This document shows, one piece after another, positions 27,335 to 37,900 of a DNA stretch of 64,000 bases. Both the position numbers and the translations under genes were made by a program. How positions within the stretch are numbered: the first letter of the stretch is position 1; each line of letters starts with the position of its first letter. Below the pieces are notes generated by a model. It was given only the letters and a program-made list of their open reading frames with translations. It was not told where the DNA came from and searched no databases. Source of the stretch: Wuchereria bancrofti (taxonomy: Eukaryota; Nematoda; Chromadorea; Rhabditida; Onchocercidae); contig SSBO01000001.1 in assembly GCA_005281725.1 (NCBI GenBank), positions 2,464,399 to 2,528,398 of the forward strand. Direction: 5' to 3'.

Positions 27335-29321
27335 TCAGCTGCGCCAAACGACATCAACTTGATCAGTACGAAAACGCTGCGTAGTGCTACACTCTTCAAG
27401 AGCAATTATCATTTTAGCATTTGCCATATGCCAGCCAACCTGGGCAATCATCGCACCGTTATCAATACAAAATCTTTCATCTGTCGCAAACAATTTCGCA
27501 CCCCTAAAAAAGATTTTGTTGCATGCATATTTCATCCTAAAACCATTCCTCATATTTTTCGCATCATTACTAACCAAATATTTACCGTTGTTCGGCCATA
27601 ATTGACATCATCGTTTGGAGACGCCTATTGGAACCAACACCACCAACGACTAATACTTCATTACTACCACAATGTGCCATTGCTCTTTCGGTGATTTCCA
27701 CCAGCATAGCAAATATTGTTTCCTGAGAAATTTGAAAACATAAAATACTTTTAACGAAGAATACAGGATTAATGGAAAATTTCTTAGAACTATTTTTCTT
27801 TAAAAAATTAATTTGCGAATTTCGAAATGAAATAAATCTGTTGTTATGAAAATGAATAAAAGTTCGATAACTGCCGGCAACAATTAACAATTACATAAGA
27901 TCCTTCTAACCTGCAAAGAGAAACAAAGATCAGCTGCAGTACATTCACCAGCTCGAATCATTTGCAAACCTTTACGTTCGACATAGGAAAGTATGCCGGA
28001 AAGTGATAAATCCATTCCTTTAACTGTATATGGTAGAGCAACAAGTTTCTTTCCTTCTAAAGCAAGCTGTTCCAGATTGTATGCCGGAAACGGATCATTT
28101 GGAAGTTCCACTAAGCGCGCAAATCTAAAGAGGTATAACTGATTCCATACACCTTTCCAAAACTTATCATAAGCAAGAAATATATTTACATATTTAGACA
28201 AGAAATATATTCAAAAATTAATATGAATTAAAATTTTTAAAGCGAATTTAATTCATATGAAAAAATGCAATCAAATATACCTATCCAAGCAATTACCAAC
28301 AGCAATATCTAATGTTTCACCAAATATCCTATAGCGCTGACTGGAATAACTGATGACCTAGAATAGAAGAATATTATTCTGCTGATATTATTCTGATCAA
28401 ATTCAAAGTAAAGTGAAGAAGAAAATCAGCTAGATAATCATCGTTAGTTTAACATACCTGTGTATTACCTCCACTAACATACAACACCACTGGATTCTCC
28501 GCTTTCGTGATAAGTCGTCCCATTTCAATATGGCCAATACAGTGATTCACCGGATAAAGTGGGATTGACCACAACTGCGACAATGTGCGTGCTACGATCG
28601 CACCAACTTGCAGTGGAGCACCCATTCCTGGTCCTTTTGTGTAAGCAATTCCATCAATTTCATTTTGTGGATCCTGAAGTAAAATTTCAATATCGTATAT
28701 TAACTAATGTCAATTATTGATCATATTTATAAAAAAGTGTCAAACTATTTTCAATCCCAATATAATCGCTGCAAAGAACGCTTTGTAGGGCGTCTCAATG
28801 ATTGTTAATTTTAAACTTTCCATAAACATATTCGTTTAACGAATTAATACTAATTACACAACAACGTTTCGATGTTTTTGTATTGTAATTACAAAGTAAT
28901 TACAATTTTCTAACCAGTCAATAAAATAATGATAATATAATGATAAAAATAATGATGATAAAAAACAAAAAAGTATTGACGACATACGACCTAGCAAATT
29001 ATAGTACAACCAATACTTTCGTATAATACCTTAATATTTGCCTGTTGTAAAGCATCAATAACAATACGAACAATATTTTGTCTATGATGTGCTGCTGTTT
29101 CGGGCGGTCGAAATCCTTGGCCAAATGGAGCATGGTAAGTAGCCCGAGGGTTTGACAGTACCTAAGTATAAATATATAAACGCATGCCAGAAAATTAGCA
29201 TAATCATTAAAATTACACAGAATTGAAGGTTAATAATAATATGTATAGATACCTCGCCATCACGAATAATCCCAACACCAACTTTATTAGCACTGCTTTC
29301 AATTCCCAATATGCAAACCAT
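27335..29321 (-). CDS. osgl-1: tRNA N6-adenosine threonylcarbamoyltransferase OSGEP/Kae1 (KEOPS)
   Basis: Seven minus-strand exons, 29321-29253, 29161-29030, 28673-28458, 28357-28281, 28124-27911, 27722-27586 and 27503-27335, encode 337 aa (human OSGEP 335). This enzyme transfers the threonylcarbamoyl group to A37 of ANN-decoding tRNAs and is the catalytic subunit of KEOPS. The ASKHA-fold start [14 protein letters not shown], the VLSNPRATY and [11 protein letters not shown] blocks, the metal-binding HxxxH (His111 and His115) and the glycine-rich VSGGNTQ and [11 protein letters not shown] phosphate-binding loops are all present, and the C-terminus VVWRS matches the family end. No mitochondrial leader is visible, so it is the cytosolic/nuclear KEOPS form and not the mitochondrial OSGEPL1. 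All junctions are GT-AG and in frame. The worm gene symbol is a guess; the function is secure. Confidence 0.96.
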
Positions 29322-29703
29322 AATTGATCCCTTAACAAAACCGATCCGATTTCAACAGTTGGTCAGCTTTCTAGGATAAACAAACAAGGATTTCTGTAGT
29401 TATATCACATTTTTCATATAAAATGTTTGCAAATGCATATTGATAAAACTTTTTAAGTAAAGAAAATCCTGATATAACTAAGCTATGTAGTAATATTGGT
29501 AAAAGCATTCATTTTTATTACCATAAAGGAACGCTTAGATTATTCAATGCTAAAGTGTTCCAGCAATAAAATAAAAACTCTTTAAATTGCAGTAAAAATG
29601 CTAGCCTTCATCAATAACTTCATGCAAAACTTCTCATAAATTTATATCTGTAAGTTCTTTAAATTTAAATAGATTAAGTTAAAATAGGTAATGAGAGACT
29701 CAC

Positions 29704-29748
29704 TAAGAAATCAGCTGCTTCGAAAGAAAGGAAGCAGCTGATTTCTTA
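29704..29748. repeat. Perfect 18-bp inverted repeat (hairpin)
   Basis: Two arms of 18 bp, TAAGAAATCAGCTGCTTC and its exact complement, flank a 9-base purine loop. It lies between the LYR-protein gene and OSGEP, about 100 bp past the LYR stop codon on the minus strand, so it may be in a 3' UTR or spacer. Its origin is unclear. Confidence 0.9.
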
Positions 29749-29845
29749 TCCTTTACACCTTTACTTTTCATTTTCTTTAGTTTATATATAATTTGAATGT
29801 GGAGAAAAAATCATCAAATTGTAACATTAAGTCTTCTTTTTTCAG

Positions 29846-30090
29846 TTATTTCTTAGCCAACAGATATACCTGACAAGCAATAATTACCAGAAAGATTTTT
29901 TTATTTGTTGAAAATGTAAGAAATTTAAGACCTTCACAAGTTGTTCCAATTTTTTGCCCGTAGCTTTCTTGTTGAAAAAAAATTCTCGATAAACCCGTTC
30001 ACAGTAATATTCCTTGTCCGTGTACACGAAACTGTCAGCTTTCCGTAAGATTCGTTTGTACAATGATAAAATCAACAAACGGTTGCTCAT
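29846..30090 (-). CDS. LYR-motif mitochondrial microprotein (MIEF1-MP-like)
   Basis: Two minus-strand exons, 30090-29932 and 29869-29846, encode 60 aa. The start LILSLYKRILRK is the LYR-family helix 1 (here LYK at residues 10-12), followed by YTDKEYY and a REFFFNKK segment. This order resembles the 70-aa microprotein encoded upstream of vertebrate MIEF1 (LSLYRALLRQ...YTDRDFY...REFRKNQ), which acts on the mitochondrial ribosome. LYR proteins work in the mitochondrial matrix with the acyl-carrier protein. The second exon codes only seven residues, VYLLAKK, reached through a TGTCAG acceptor; retaining the intron would instead add about 15 different residues. The ATG at 30090 is preferred over a TTG one codon earlier. 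The 5' neighbour on this strand is OSGEP, 525 bp downstream. The family call is good; the exact subfamily is inference. Confidence 0.8.
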
Positions 30091-30093
30091 CAA

Positions 30094-31779
30094 TATAATA
30101 TGAATGCAATGAAATATGAATGAAACTGGAAAAAATACTTTTGAATAAGTTTTCCTTCTAACTGTCTTAATTTAAATATAAGTCTTACTTGTACACATTT
30201 CATAATTTAAGCTAACATCAGACAACTCTCACAGTCAATCAATGACTTTTCAAAACTCCATCTCTAATTCAAAATAGCTTACTGCTAGACATCACGGTAG
30301 TACATCGCATTAAAGTGTTAGTTTATACTAGTTTGAAGTAAAATCTATGACTTCACATAAATTTCGCGACAAAAACTGATTCATCCTCCAATATGAACAA
30401 TTTATTTAAGTGGCACAAAAATAATCATATAATTTGTGTTATAATTTATGCTATGCGAAAGAAGATAGCAAGCATATGAAATAAAATAAGATAAAAGAAG
30501 GAAGAAAAAAAAATGCTCGAGTGACAAAATAAATTTAATATGGTCTATTTGTAGCAAATTCAAATCTATGGAAGCTAGAAATCTATGGACCACAGAAAAA
30601 TCAATTAAAATTCAATGAATTGCCTTTTATCACCAATAAAAACTGTTCTGAAAAAAGATAGAACATTTTTCGGTGATAGACAAACGATGACTGATATTAA
30701 TTCCCTGCAATACATCAAAAATATTCTAACGATTTAGAAAAATAAACTTGATGATTAAAAATTCAGTTGAATAACACAAAAGCAAAAAAATATAGTGAAA
30801 GAAAAGCGCTGAAATTGTTTTTCAGGACAATTCATGAATGCTTTATGACAATAATTTATTTTGTATTTTTGTAAAAGTTTTACACAAGCAGTAGTACGAT
30901 AAAGTGAAACATTACCAGAATTTGTGCTAAAAATTATCATTGTCCCAAAACAGGAAGAACTTGAAAACTATCATTTCAATCAGGTTATGACATCTTTTAG
31001 TCCTGAAAACATATTTGAACAACTAACAACCGGAAATTTGAAATCGAAATCTCAGACATTTGTATCACATAAAAGTTCCATTTTTAAAAGTTATGTGATT
31101 AATTCGTAGGCAGTATAATTCAATAAATTTACTGTATGCAAAAATCGCTTGTAATGAAACCTACTTTTTAAACAGTAGTAATGGAATCTGTAATAGCTGA
31201 AATTAGTAGCACACCATGTTTGGGAATACGGAACAAATAAGAGCAACCTATAAGGATATGAGCAAGAAAAGCTTGTAAATTGTTTTGATGGAACAGAAAC
31301 CGAAACTGGGCGTTGATTATTTTTTCTATTAGCACCTTAGATTTTAGATGAAAATGTAGAATTTTCTTTTTAAAATCTAAGATAATAAAAAATGTGGTTT
31401 TTTTGATAAAATGTTAAAATAGAAATAAGTTTTCATTGCTACAGCAGTAATAAATGTCTTCGCGAGAATGAACCTAGCAACACGGCTGGAAAGTAGAATA
31501 CTTCATTATATCTGTACAGGATATGGACTACTTATCCGAAAAATAAAAAAATTCACAATAAATCCATAAAAAATGAATATATATAATGGATAATTCATGC
31601 TTTTATACAATCGGAAACTGAAAAAAGAAGACTGAAGATCACGATATGTCCCCAAAAAAGCAACAAGAGCTAAAGTGGAAGTTACAAAAAAAAACAGTTA
31701 AGACATGAGAAACCATTTAGAGTTGGAACGGATTGGAATTATGTCTTTCTTACAAAAACATATAGTGAGCCGTATCTAA
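30094..31779. other. Intergenic DNA, nothing firm
   Basis: AT-rich sequence upstream of the LYR gene and downstream of the TMEM55 gene. A 61-codon plus-strand frame at 30924-31109 has somewhat protein-like composition but no ATG context, partner exon or motif. A 10-bp inverted repeat (CTTAGATTTT/AAAATCTAAG) lies at about 31335-31382. Confidence 0.5.
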
Positions 31780-33528
31780 TTACAATGGAGAAATGACTGT
31801 GCTTGTTTTCAGTTTTACAAAATAAGCGAAACGGAAGAAAAAAAACAATGCAATAGCAATGACAAATAGCCAAGTGAAATAGATGAAAGGTGCAGATTTC
31901 GCTGAATGCCATGTCCCTATCTAGAAAAAATAACGTCAGTAAAAAAAAGATAAGAAGTGACGCAGATATCATTTTTTTTTATATTTTATTCAATCTCACA
32001 TTGTCTACAAGTATGAATGTTATATTCAAATAATATGTCATTTCAAATCCAATCTCAATGACGAATGAGAAAAGCATTAATTGCCTATGCTTTAAAATAA
32101 AAATAAAATAAAGTAAAAATAATGAACTGAAAAAAAAAATAATGACCAAGAAATTGCAAATAAACTTTACTACTGAAATTCACTTATATAATCGTTGTCT
32201 AAAACTACTGAGGAAAAAATTAAATATTAAAAACTGAAAAAGAATGAAAAAACTGACCATTAAACCAAGCGTAGCTATTAAGAATAACAAGGAGCAAACG
32301 ATGAAAAAGACTGCTCTGTTACGAGCATAATCACGACCAACCGACGAACTACAACATTTATTTGTTCATTCTTACGTTTATTATAATTAGTACCTAGTTG
32401 GTTCAAACTAATCTTTAACAAATTGACAAGCTTATAGATGCTCTTCTACTAAAAGTAGCAATTGTCAGTTCGTTTACTTATTCTGTTTTCGATAATATTT
32501 ACTATATGCATCTTCTTAGCAGTGCAACGACTGGCTGGAAATAAGAACAACAAGATTTTTAAATTAAATGAACTAACATTTTCTGACAATGTGGACATTT
32601 TGCGACGGTAACATTGAGTGTGTTGAACATGAAAATTTCTTGACAGTGAGCGCACAGAACTCGGCATGTTCCAGTTGGAGCTCTATAAAATATACAGTTT
32701 TATTAGACGCTGTTTACAGAAATATATTATGCAAAATTCTCCATAACAAGAAATTAACTTTCTTCAAAGAAAAAAAAAAGAGAAAAAGCAGACGAAACTG
32801 CGCCTAAATTTAGATTGCTTATAGAATAATTTAGAAACATGCAAGAATTAAATACATACCTGACTGCCGTACCAACTGGTGCACTGCCACCTAACGTAAT
32901 AACACGCTTGCAATTGACACGTGGACATGCAATACGATTTGAAGCAGCTTTACAGAGTAGAAGACAATTGCACGGGCAACGTACATATTTTTTACCAGGT
33001 GGCGCAGCACGAATCGGTGTTGCTTCATTACATTGATTACATTTCACCACATGTTGCCCAGTCTGAAGAAATAAATGTTCCACAAAGAATAAATGTAAGC
33101 ATATCAAAAATATTAATTAAAATTCGACTGAGAAGTATGAAATTACCTTATCTGTCAAACTATCTTACAAGCAATGTTGATACAATAATCTAATAAAAAA
33201 TCCTAAGTGATGAAAAACCTTAAAGAAAATCAAACTTCTTGACCTTGCCTTCGATAACAATTACAGCTGAGCATACACGGCACATAACGGTTGGACCGAA
33301 ATGTCTGGATGCTTCGCCTGATTCACCGGAAACGTGAGAAACTGTTTGTTGAATTTGTGGCACAGTATGATGCTCTTCTTCATGACTAACATATTCGTCC
33401 GGCTCATCCGATATAACAGTTTTTGTACCTTGACTTTCAATACCTTCATAGTTTGGGGTAATTACTGATGTTTCGCTACTTAGCAACGGTGAATGTTCAT
33501 TATCCTCACATTCATTTACATTACTCAT
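31780..33528 (-). CDS. Type 1/2 phosphatidylinositol-4,5-bisphosphate 4-phosphatase (TMEM55/PIP4P)
   Basis: Five minus-strand exons, 33528-33244, 33062-32860, 32682-32578, 32348-32258 and 31920-31780, encode 274 aa (human TMEM55B about 280). The family sits in late endosomal and lysosomal membranes and is described as removing the 4-phosphate of PI(4,5)P2; TMEM55B also recruits motor adaptors to lysosomes. The acidic N-terminus carries an SPLLS motif like the vertebrate ERSPLLS. The Cys-rich body follows: [19 protein letters not shown], then [19 protein letters not shown]. The CX5R signature is Cys132 to Arg138 (CKAASNR). Further CxxC pairs (CAHC, CPHC) lead to two C-terminal membrane helices, of about 20 residues each, split across the last two exons. 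Phase and homology carry exon 3 directly to 32348, so the frame at 32449-32667 is intronic. Confidence 0.95.
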
Positions 33529-34989
33529 TATTTGCTCACTCCAATTTCAACTCCGATACTGAAAGCGACTGATTCATTTTTACGATGAATTGGACATTTT
33601 AGAATTTCTTTTACCTGCTTAACTTCCGATAAATGATGCTGGGAACATGAGTGGAAAAGCAACACAACATAGCTTCTACAAATTTCTAAATTCCATTGCA
33701 TTAAATGAAACTAAAGGAAGGCCTTGACTTTGTGCATTAAATCGTATAGAAATGAAATTCTACACTATTAATCAAAACTTCCACTTCATGTAATGAATCC
33801 CACTTAACTTGCCTCTCATAGCTATCCGGAATATTTATTTCTATGGAAACGGAAAACTTATCGGAAAATAAGGATGAAAACTCCTCACCATTTTAAAAGA
33901 ACATTTCGCGATAAAGGGAAGAAATGAAGCAATTCCATTAATCTGTCGATTCTAACAATCTTTCGGAAAGCTTATACAGAAAAAAGAAAACAGTAAAGGA
34001 TAATGATAGGCTACCGTTGCAAGTAATGCTTTAATTTTAGCTACAACTAATATGTATGAAATAAAAAAAACAGCACATTATATCAGTTGAATAATTTATT
34101 TCAAACTACGGACGAAAGCAACTTAAGATTTGATTCTTGATATTAGAAAGTTTCTGTACAAATGACAAAAAAAAATGAATAAATGGAAAATGATGCATCA
34201 AATATAATTTTCACAAAATGTAACCATTAAAAAAAATGGGACTGCAAGACTTGTGGAAAGAAATATTGTAAATTATAAATACATCATCGATTGCTAACAC
34301 ATGATCAGTTGAGTTGAATTATTAGTTCAGACTAGATCAATTATTAATAAATGAATTATTCTTCTGTTCACAAATATGTCTATAGCTATCACCAATTAAG
34401 GCATACGAACTTATATGTACGCAAAGGAAGTAGATGCACGAGAGATGAAGTGATCGCGAGAACAATATTACATGAATTCATAACAATTCGTTACTTTCGT
34501 CAGCTTATTAAAGATGAAATTACAAAAGTCAGCAATTTAATTGCTTAAACATGATAAATTACATCGGCTAAAGTCGACGACAGACTTTACAGCAATTAAG
34601 ATTTCGAGTTCATGAAATCAAACAATATTCATATGAATAATATACAATAAAGCATTTTCACTGGCATATTTAACATTCAGATTTTTCCTAAACTGCAGCA
34701 GAGCCGGTCTGTTCTGTTCCGGAAAACTAATAGATAAAGCCTTATAAAGCAGTCTGAGAACGAAAATACTATGAAATCTGATTGGGTCAAAAAGAAATTA
34801 TGATAAAACGATGTCAACATTCTGCTCGATATCACAACTACAGCGAAAAGAATGATTATCCATGTAAATTTTAAAGATAACACCCGAAACAAAATTTTAA
34901 ACTTCCGACATGAAAGATAACAAATTTTCCAGTTCCCCATCCTAGTTCACAGCAAATTTTTAAGTCTTTCTCACTCTGTTCGTTCTCAT
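33529..34989. other. Intergenic DNA between TMEM55 and hipr-1
   Basis: No convincing exon. It holds the 5' flank of the TMEM55 gene and the 3' end of hipr-1. Two open frames (34351-34548 plus, 34677-34940 minus) have biased composition and no splice partners. Confidence 0.55.
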
Positions 34990-37900
34990 TTATTTATCAG
35001 CAGAACCACTATCACTTTCAACAATTTGTGCAAGTTGATAATGTTGCTTTCTAAGCTGTGCAAGATGTGTCCGTTCTCGTACTAATCGGTCTTCTAACTC
35101 CAAAATACGCACTTGGCTTTCCATTTCTTCTTTTTTAGTATCGTGTAGAGTGTAATGACTAAAGTCGAGATCGCCTGAAAAGTCTACTGTAATTTTCTAA
35201 AGTAACAGAGTAAAATTATGTCTTCTTTAGTTCACTTTTTATGATTAAACCAGAAAGAAGATATAAAGATCTTGAAAATGATACTTTCTGCTATGTTACT
35301 ATATTTAATATTCGATTTTTGCTCGATGAAAATAAATTTTATGATTTTTTGCTTTGTTGCGTAGAAGTGCTGTTAATAGAAATGAAATATAAGGTAGTTG
35401 AAATCAATCTCAAAAGTCATAAGCATGTGTTTACTTGCTGAAACTTGTTTTGGTAAAACAATCTTCAGTAAAACGAAAACCTACTCTGCTCATTCAAAGT
35501 AATCTGTGCATTTTTCACCGTGGCAACAATGTTTGCAGTACAAGTATTAACCGAACAGGATGCTGAAGAAAGTTCTTTCAGTCGTTGTGATTCACGGTCT
35601 GCTTTTACGCGGGATGATACAAACAACTGCGCGGTGCTTGCTGCAATCTCTTGTGATGCAACAATCAAATATTCTAATTTGCCTCGATAAGAAACCACAT
35701 CATCTGCTTTCTGACTGAAAAGAAGATAGCGAGAGGTGTGCCCACATTAAATAATACACCAGAAATACAAATACTAGGAACTAGTAGTAAAACATCATTT
35801 AGACATCATTGGTAGTTGCTCAAAAATTATTCATTAAAAATAATTACAACTAGAAATCTATAAGACGAATAATGGCAAAACCATCCCCTAAGTTATAGTC
35901 AAAACACTGCTTCTGTTGTGTGCGGAACGAAATAGAAGATTCTATATTTAATCAATAGTAGGCATTACTTAATGTAAACTATACAGTAGATGATAACTTA
36001 CACAAGCACCGTGGCTGCTACTCCAACCGCTCTAGCCGCTGAAAGTAAACCTTCAGTCCATTGATGATTTCGTTTATAAAATTCATTTGGATTAGCTATA
36101 TCATGACCAGCAGCAACGATCTCTTCTTGCAATGCGCGACTTTTTGCCACTAGTGTTACTATTGCTGCCATCAGCTGATTACAAGAATCCAAAATCCCTT
36201 CGTTGACTTTTAAACTGAAACAAAATGTTTGTATTCATAAACCAACTGATTATCATTTTTCAAATTAAACGAAGAGAATGATCTAAGGACCGGTTTGTGA
36301 ACTCGTTCCTTACAGAAAATGTGTTGAACGTGATGATTGTGACCCCTATTCGAGAAAATTCAATCGAAAAGCTCTTATACCTAAATTACGAAAGTCCCAG
36401 CCGTCCCACTATAATACATAAATTTCAAAAATAACAAATCACTGACCGTATTCCGGAATCAGTAGCTCGACTTTTCTTTTGCATCTCCTCAATCAATTCT
36501 ACAGCTTTTTGGATCGCTTCATCCATACGTCTCATCTCTTGTTCAAGTTCAGCACCGATTATTTCAGCCGTCACATCATTCGAACCAACTGGCAAATTGA
36601 GACATATTTCTTCTAGCCTTTCCAAAGAATTCTATAAATACTAAAATAATATTAAAATGAATGGTTAAAGGCTCACTCTCCTTCAAAAAGTATAATTCAA
36701 TCACTTCTAACAACTTGATCATGCCACTGACAGTCAGAATACTGCTAACATCAAGAAGTATAGGTATGCTAACTTGCCTTCAACTTCTCGAAAGGTTCTT
36801 TGACACACTTCAAATTTAGGTTTCCAACCACTGAATAAGCAGCAACAGCATCAGCTATTACAATGCAACATTGTTCCTGCACTACTGTAATGCGAGTAAT
36901 GCAAGTAGGATCAAAAATTCCTTTAACTTAATTGATGAGCGGTCTCTAGGAGCAAGTGATGAGATCATGTTATCTATAATCTATTAAGATTTCAAAATTT
37001 GATTTTTATTAAATGTACCTTCAAGTCACTTTTCTTTTTTTCATTGTAATCAAGATGAATTAAATTACCACTATTCATTATCAAGTGCACGAATAATAGA
37101 AATGTTTGCCAACATACATTGAAAATGCTGGATAGAAATAACATTAGCGGCAGCAGCACTATTCAGTAAAACATCAGCAAGATAATGGCCCAGAAAAGTT
37201 AAAGTACGAAATAATTTGTCAGATTGTTCATTGTCAACTTCATTAATCGCTTTTTCAGTAATCTCGATAACAAAACGAAGAGCCGGCAAAACTAATTCTG
37301 AAATTCATGTTATAATTGTCATCACGAACAAAGAGAATTAAATGTCATCCAATAAAAGTCTTTCAAAAAATCGCAAAGATTCACAAGTGATAAATTTATA
37401 GTAAAATCATACCGATTTAATAATAATTTCGGAAAACATAACCGCAAAATACTGCCCAATTAAATAAAGCATTTACGACGCTGTCAAAGAATGGATAAAA
37501 ATGTACTTACGATTGGGATAAGTGATTGATAAAGCATTCTGGAGATCTTCACAGGACTGTTTCAGGATTTGACCATACACTTCACCCAGTGAAGCTGTAA
37601 CAGTGAAATGCGTGGGATTAAACTACTTATTGTAGTTATACTAACGTATCTTAATGCTTGAAATGGTTATAAAGCAGATCCAAAATGAAAAATAGAGAAA
37701 TTATTACTAAATAAATTTTTCAGAACAGTGCGCAGTTTGGCTGTGTTTTCCTCTTCAATTTCTTCCACGTTCTTGATATTTTCTGTTTGCATTTGTTGTA
37801 CTGTCTACAAAAAATTCTGGTTGTTTTAATTAAATTTTTATGGGCTTATCTCTAAATAATAACGCTTAAAAAAGACTGAAATAAAATCAATCACTAGCAC

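Noticed and set aside
27305..27605. Plus-strand frames overlapping OSGEP
   Set aside because: Antisense shadows of the last two OSGEP exons.
30924..31109. 61-codon plus-strand frame
   Set aside because: Some protein-like composition but no ATG, splice context, partner or motif.
32449..32667. Continuation of TMEM55 exon 3 frame
   Set aside because: The exon stops at the GTTAGT donor (32578); joining to 32348 restores the family's SSVGR and membrane helices.
35241..35441. 66-codon plus-strand frame inside hipr-1
   Set aside because: Lies wholly in the last hipr-1 intron on the opposite strand, no motif.
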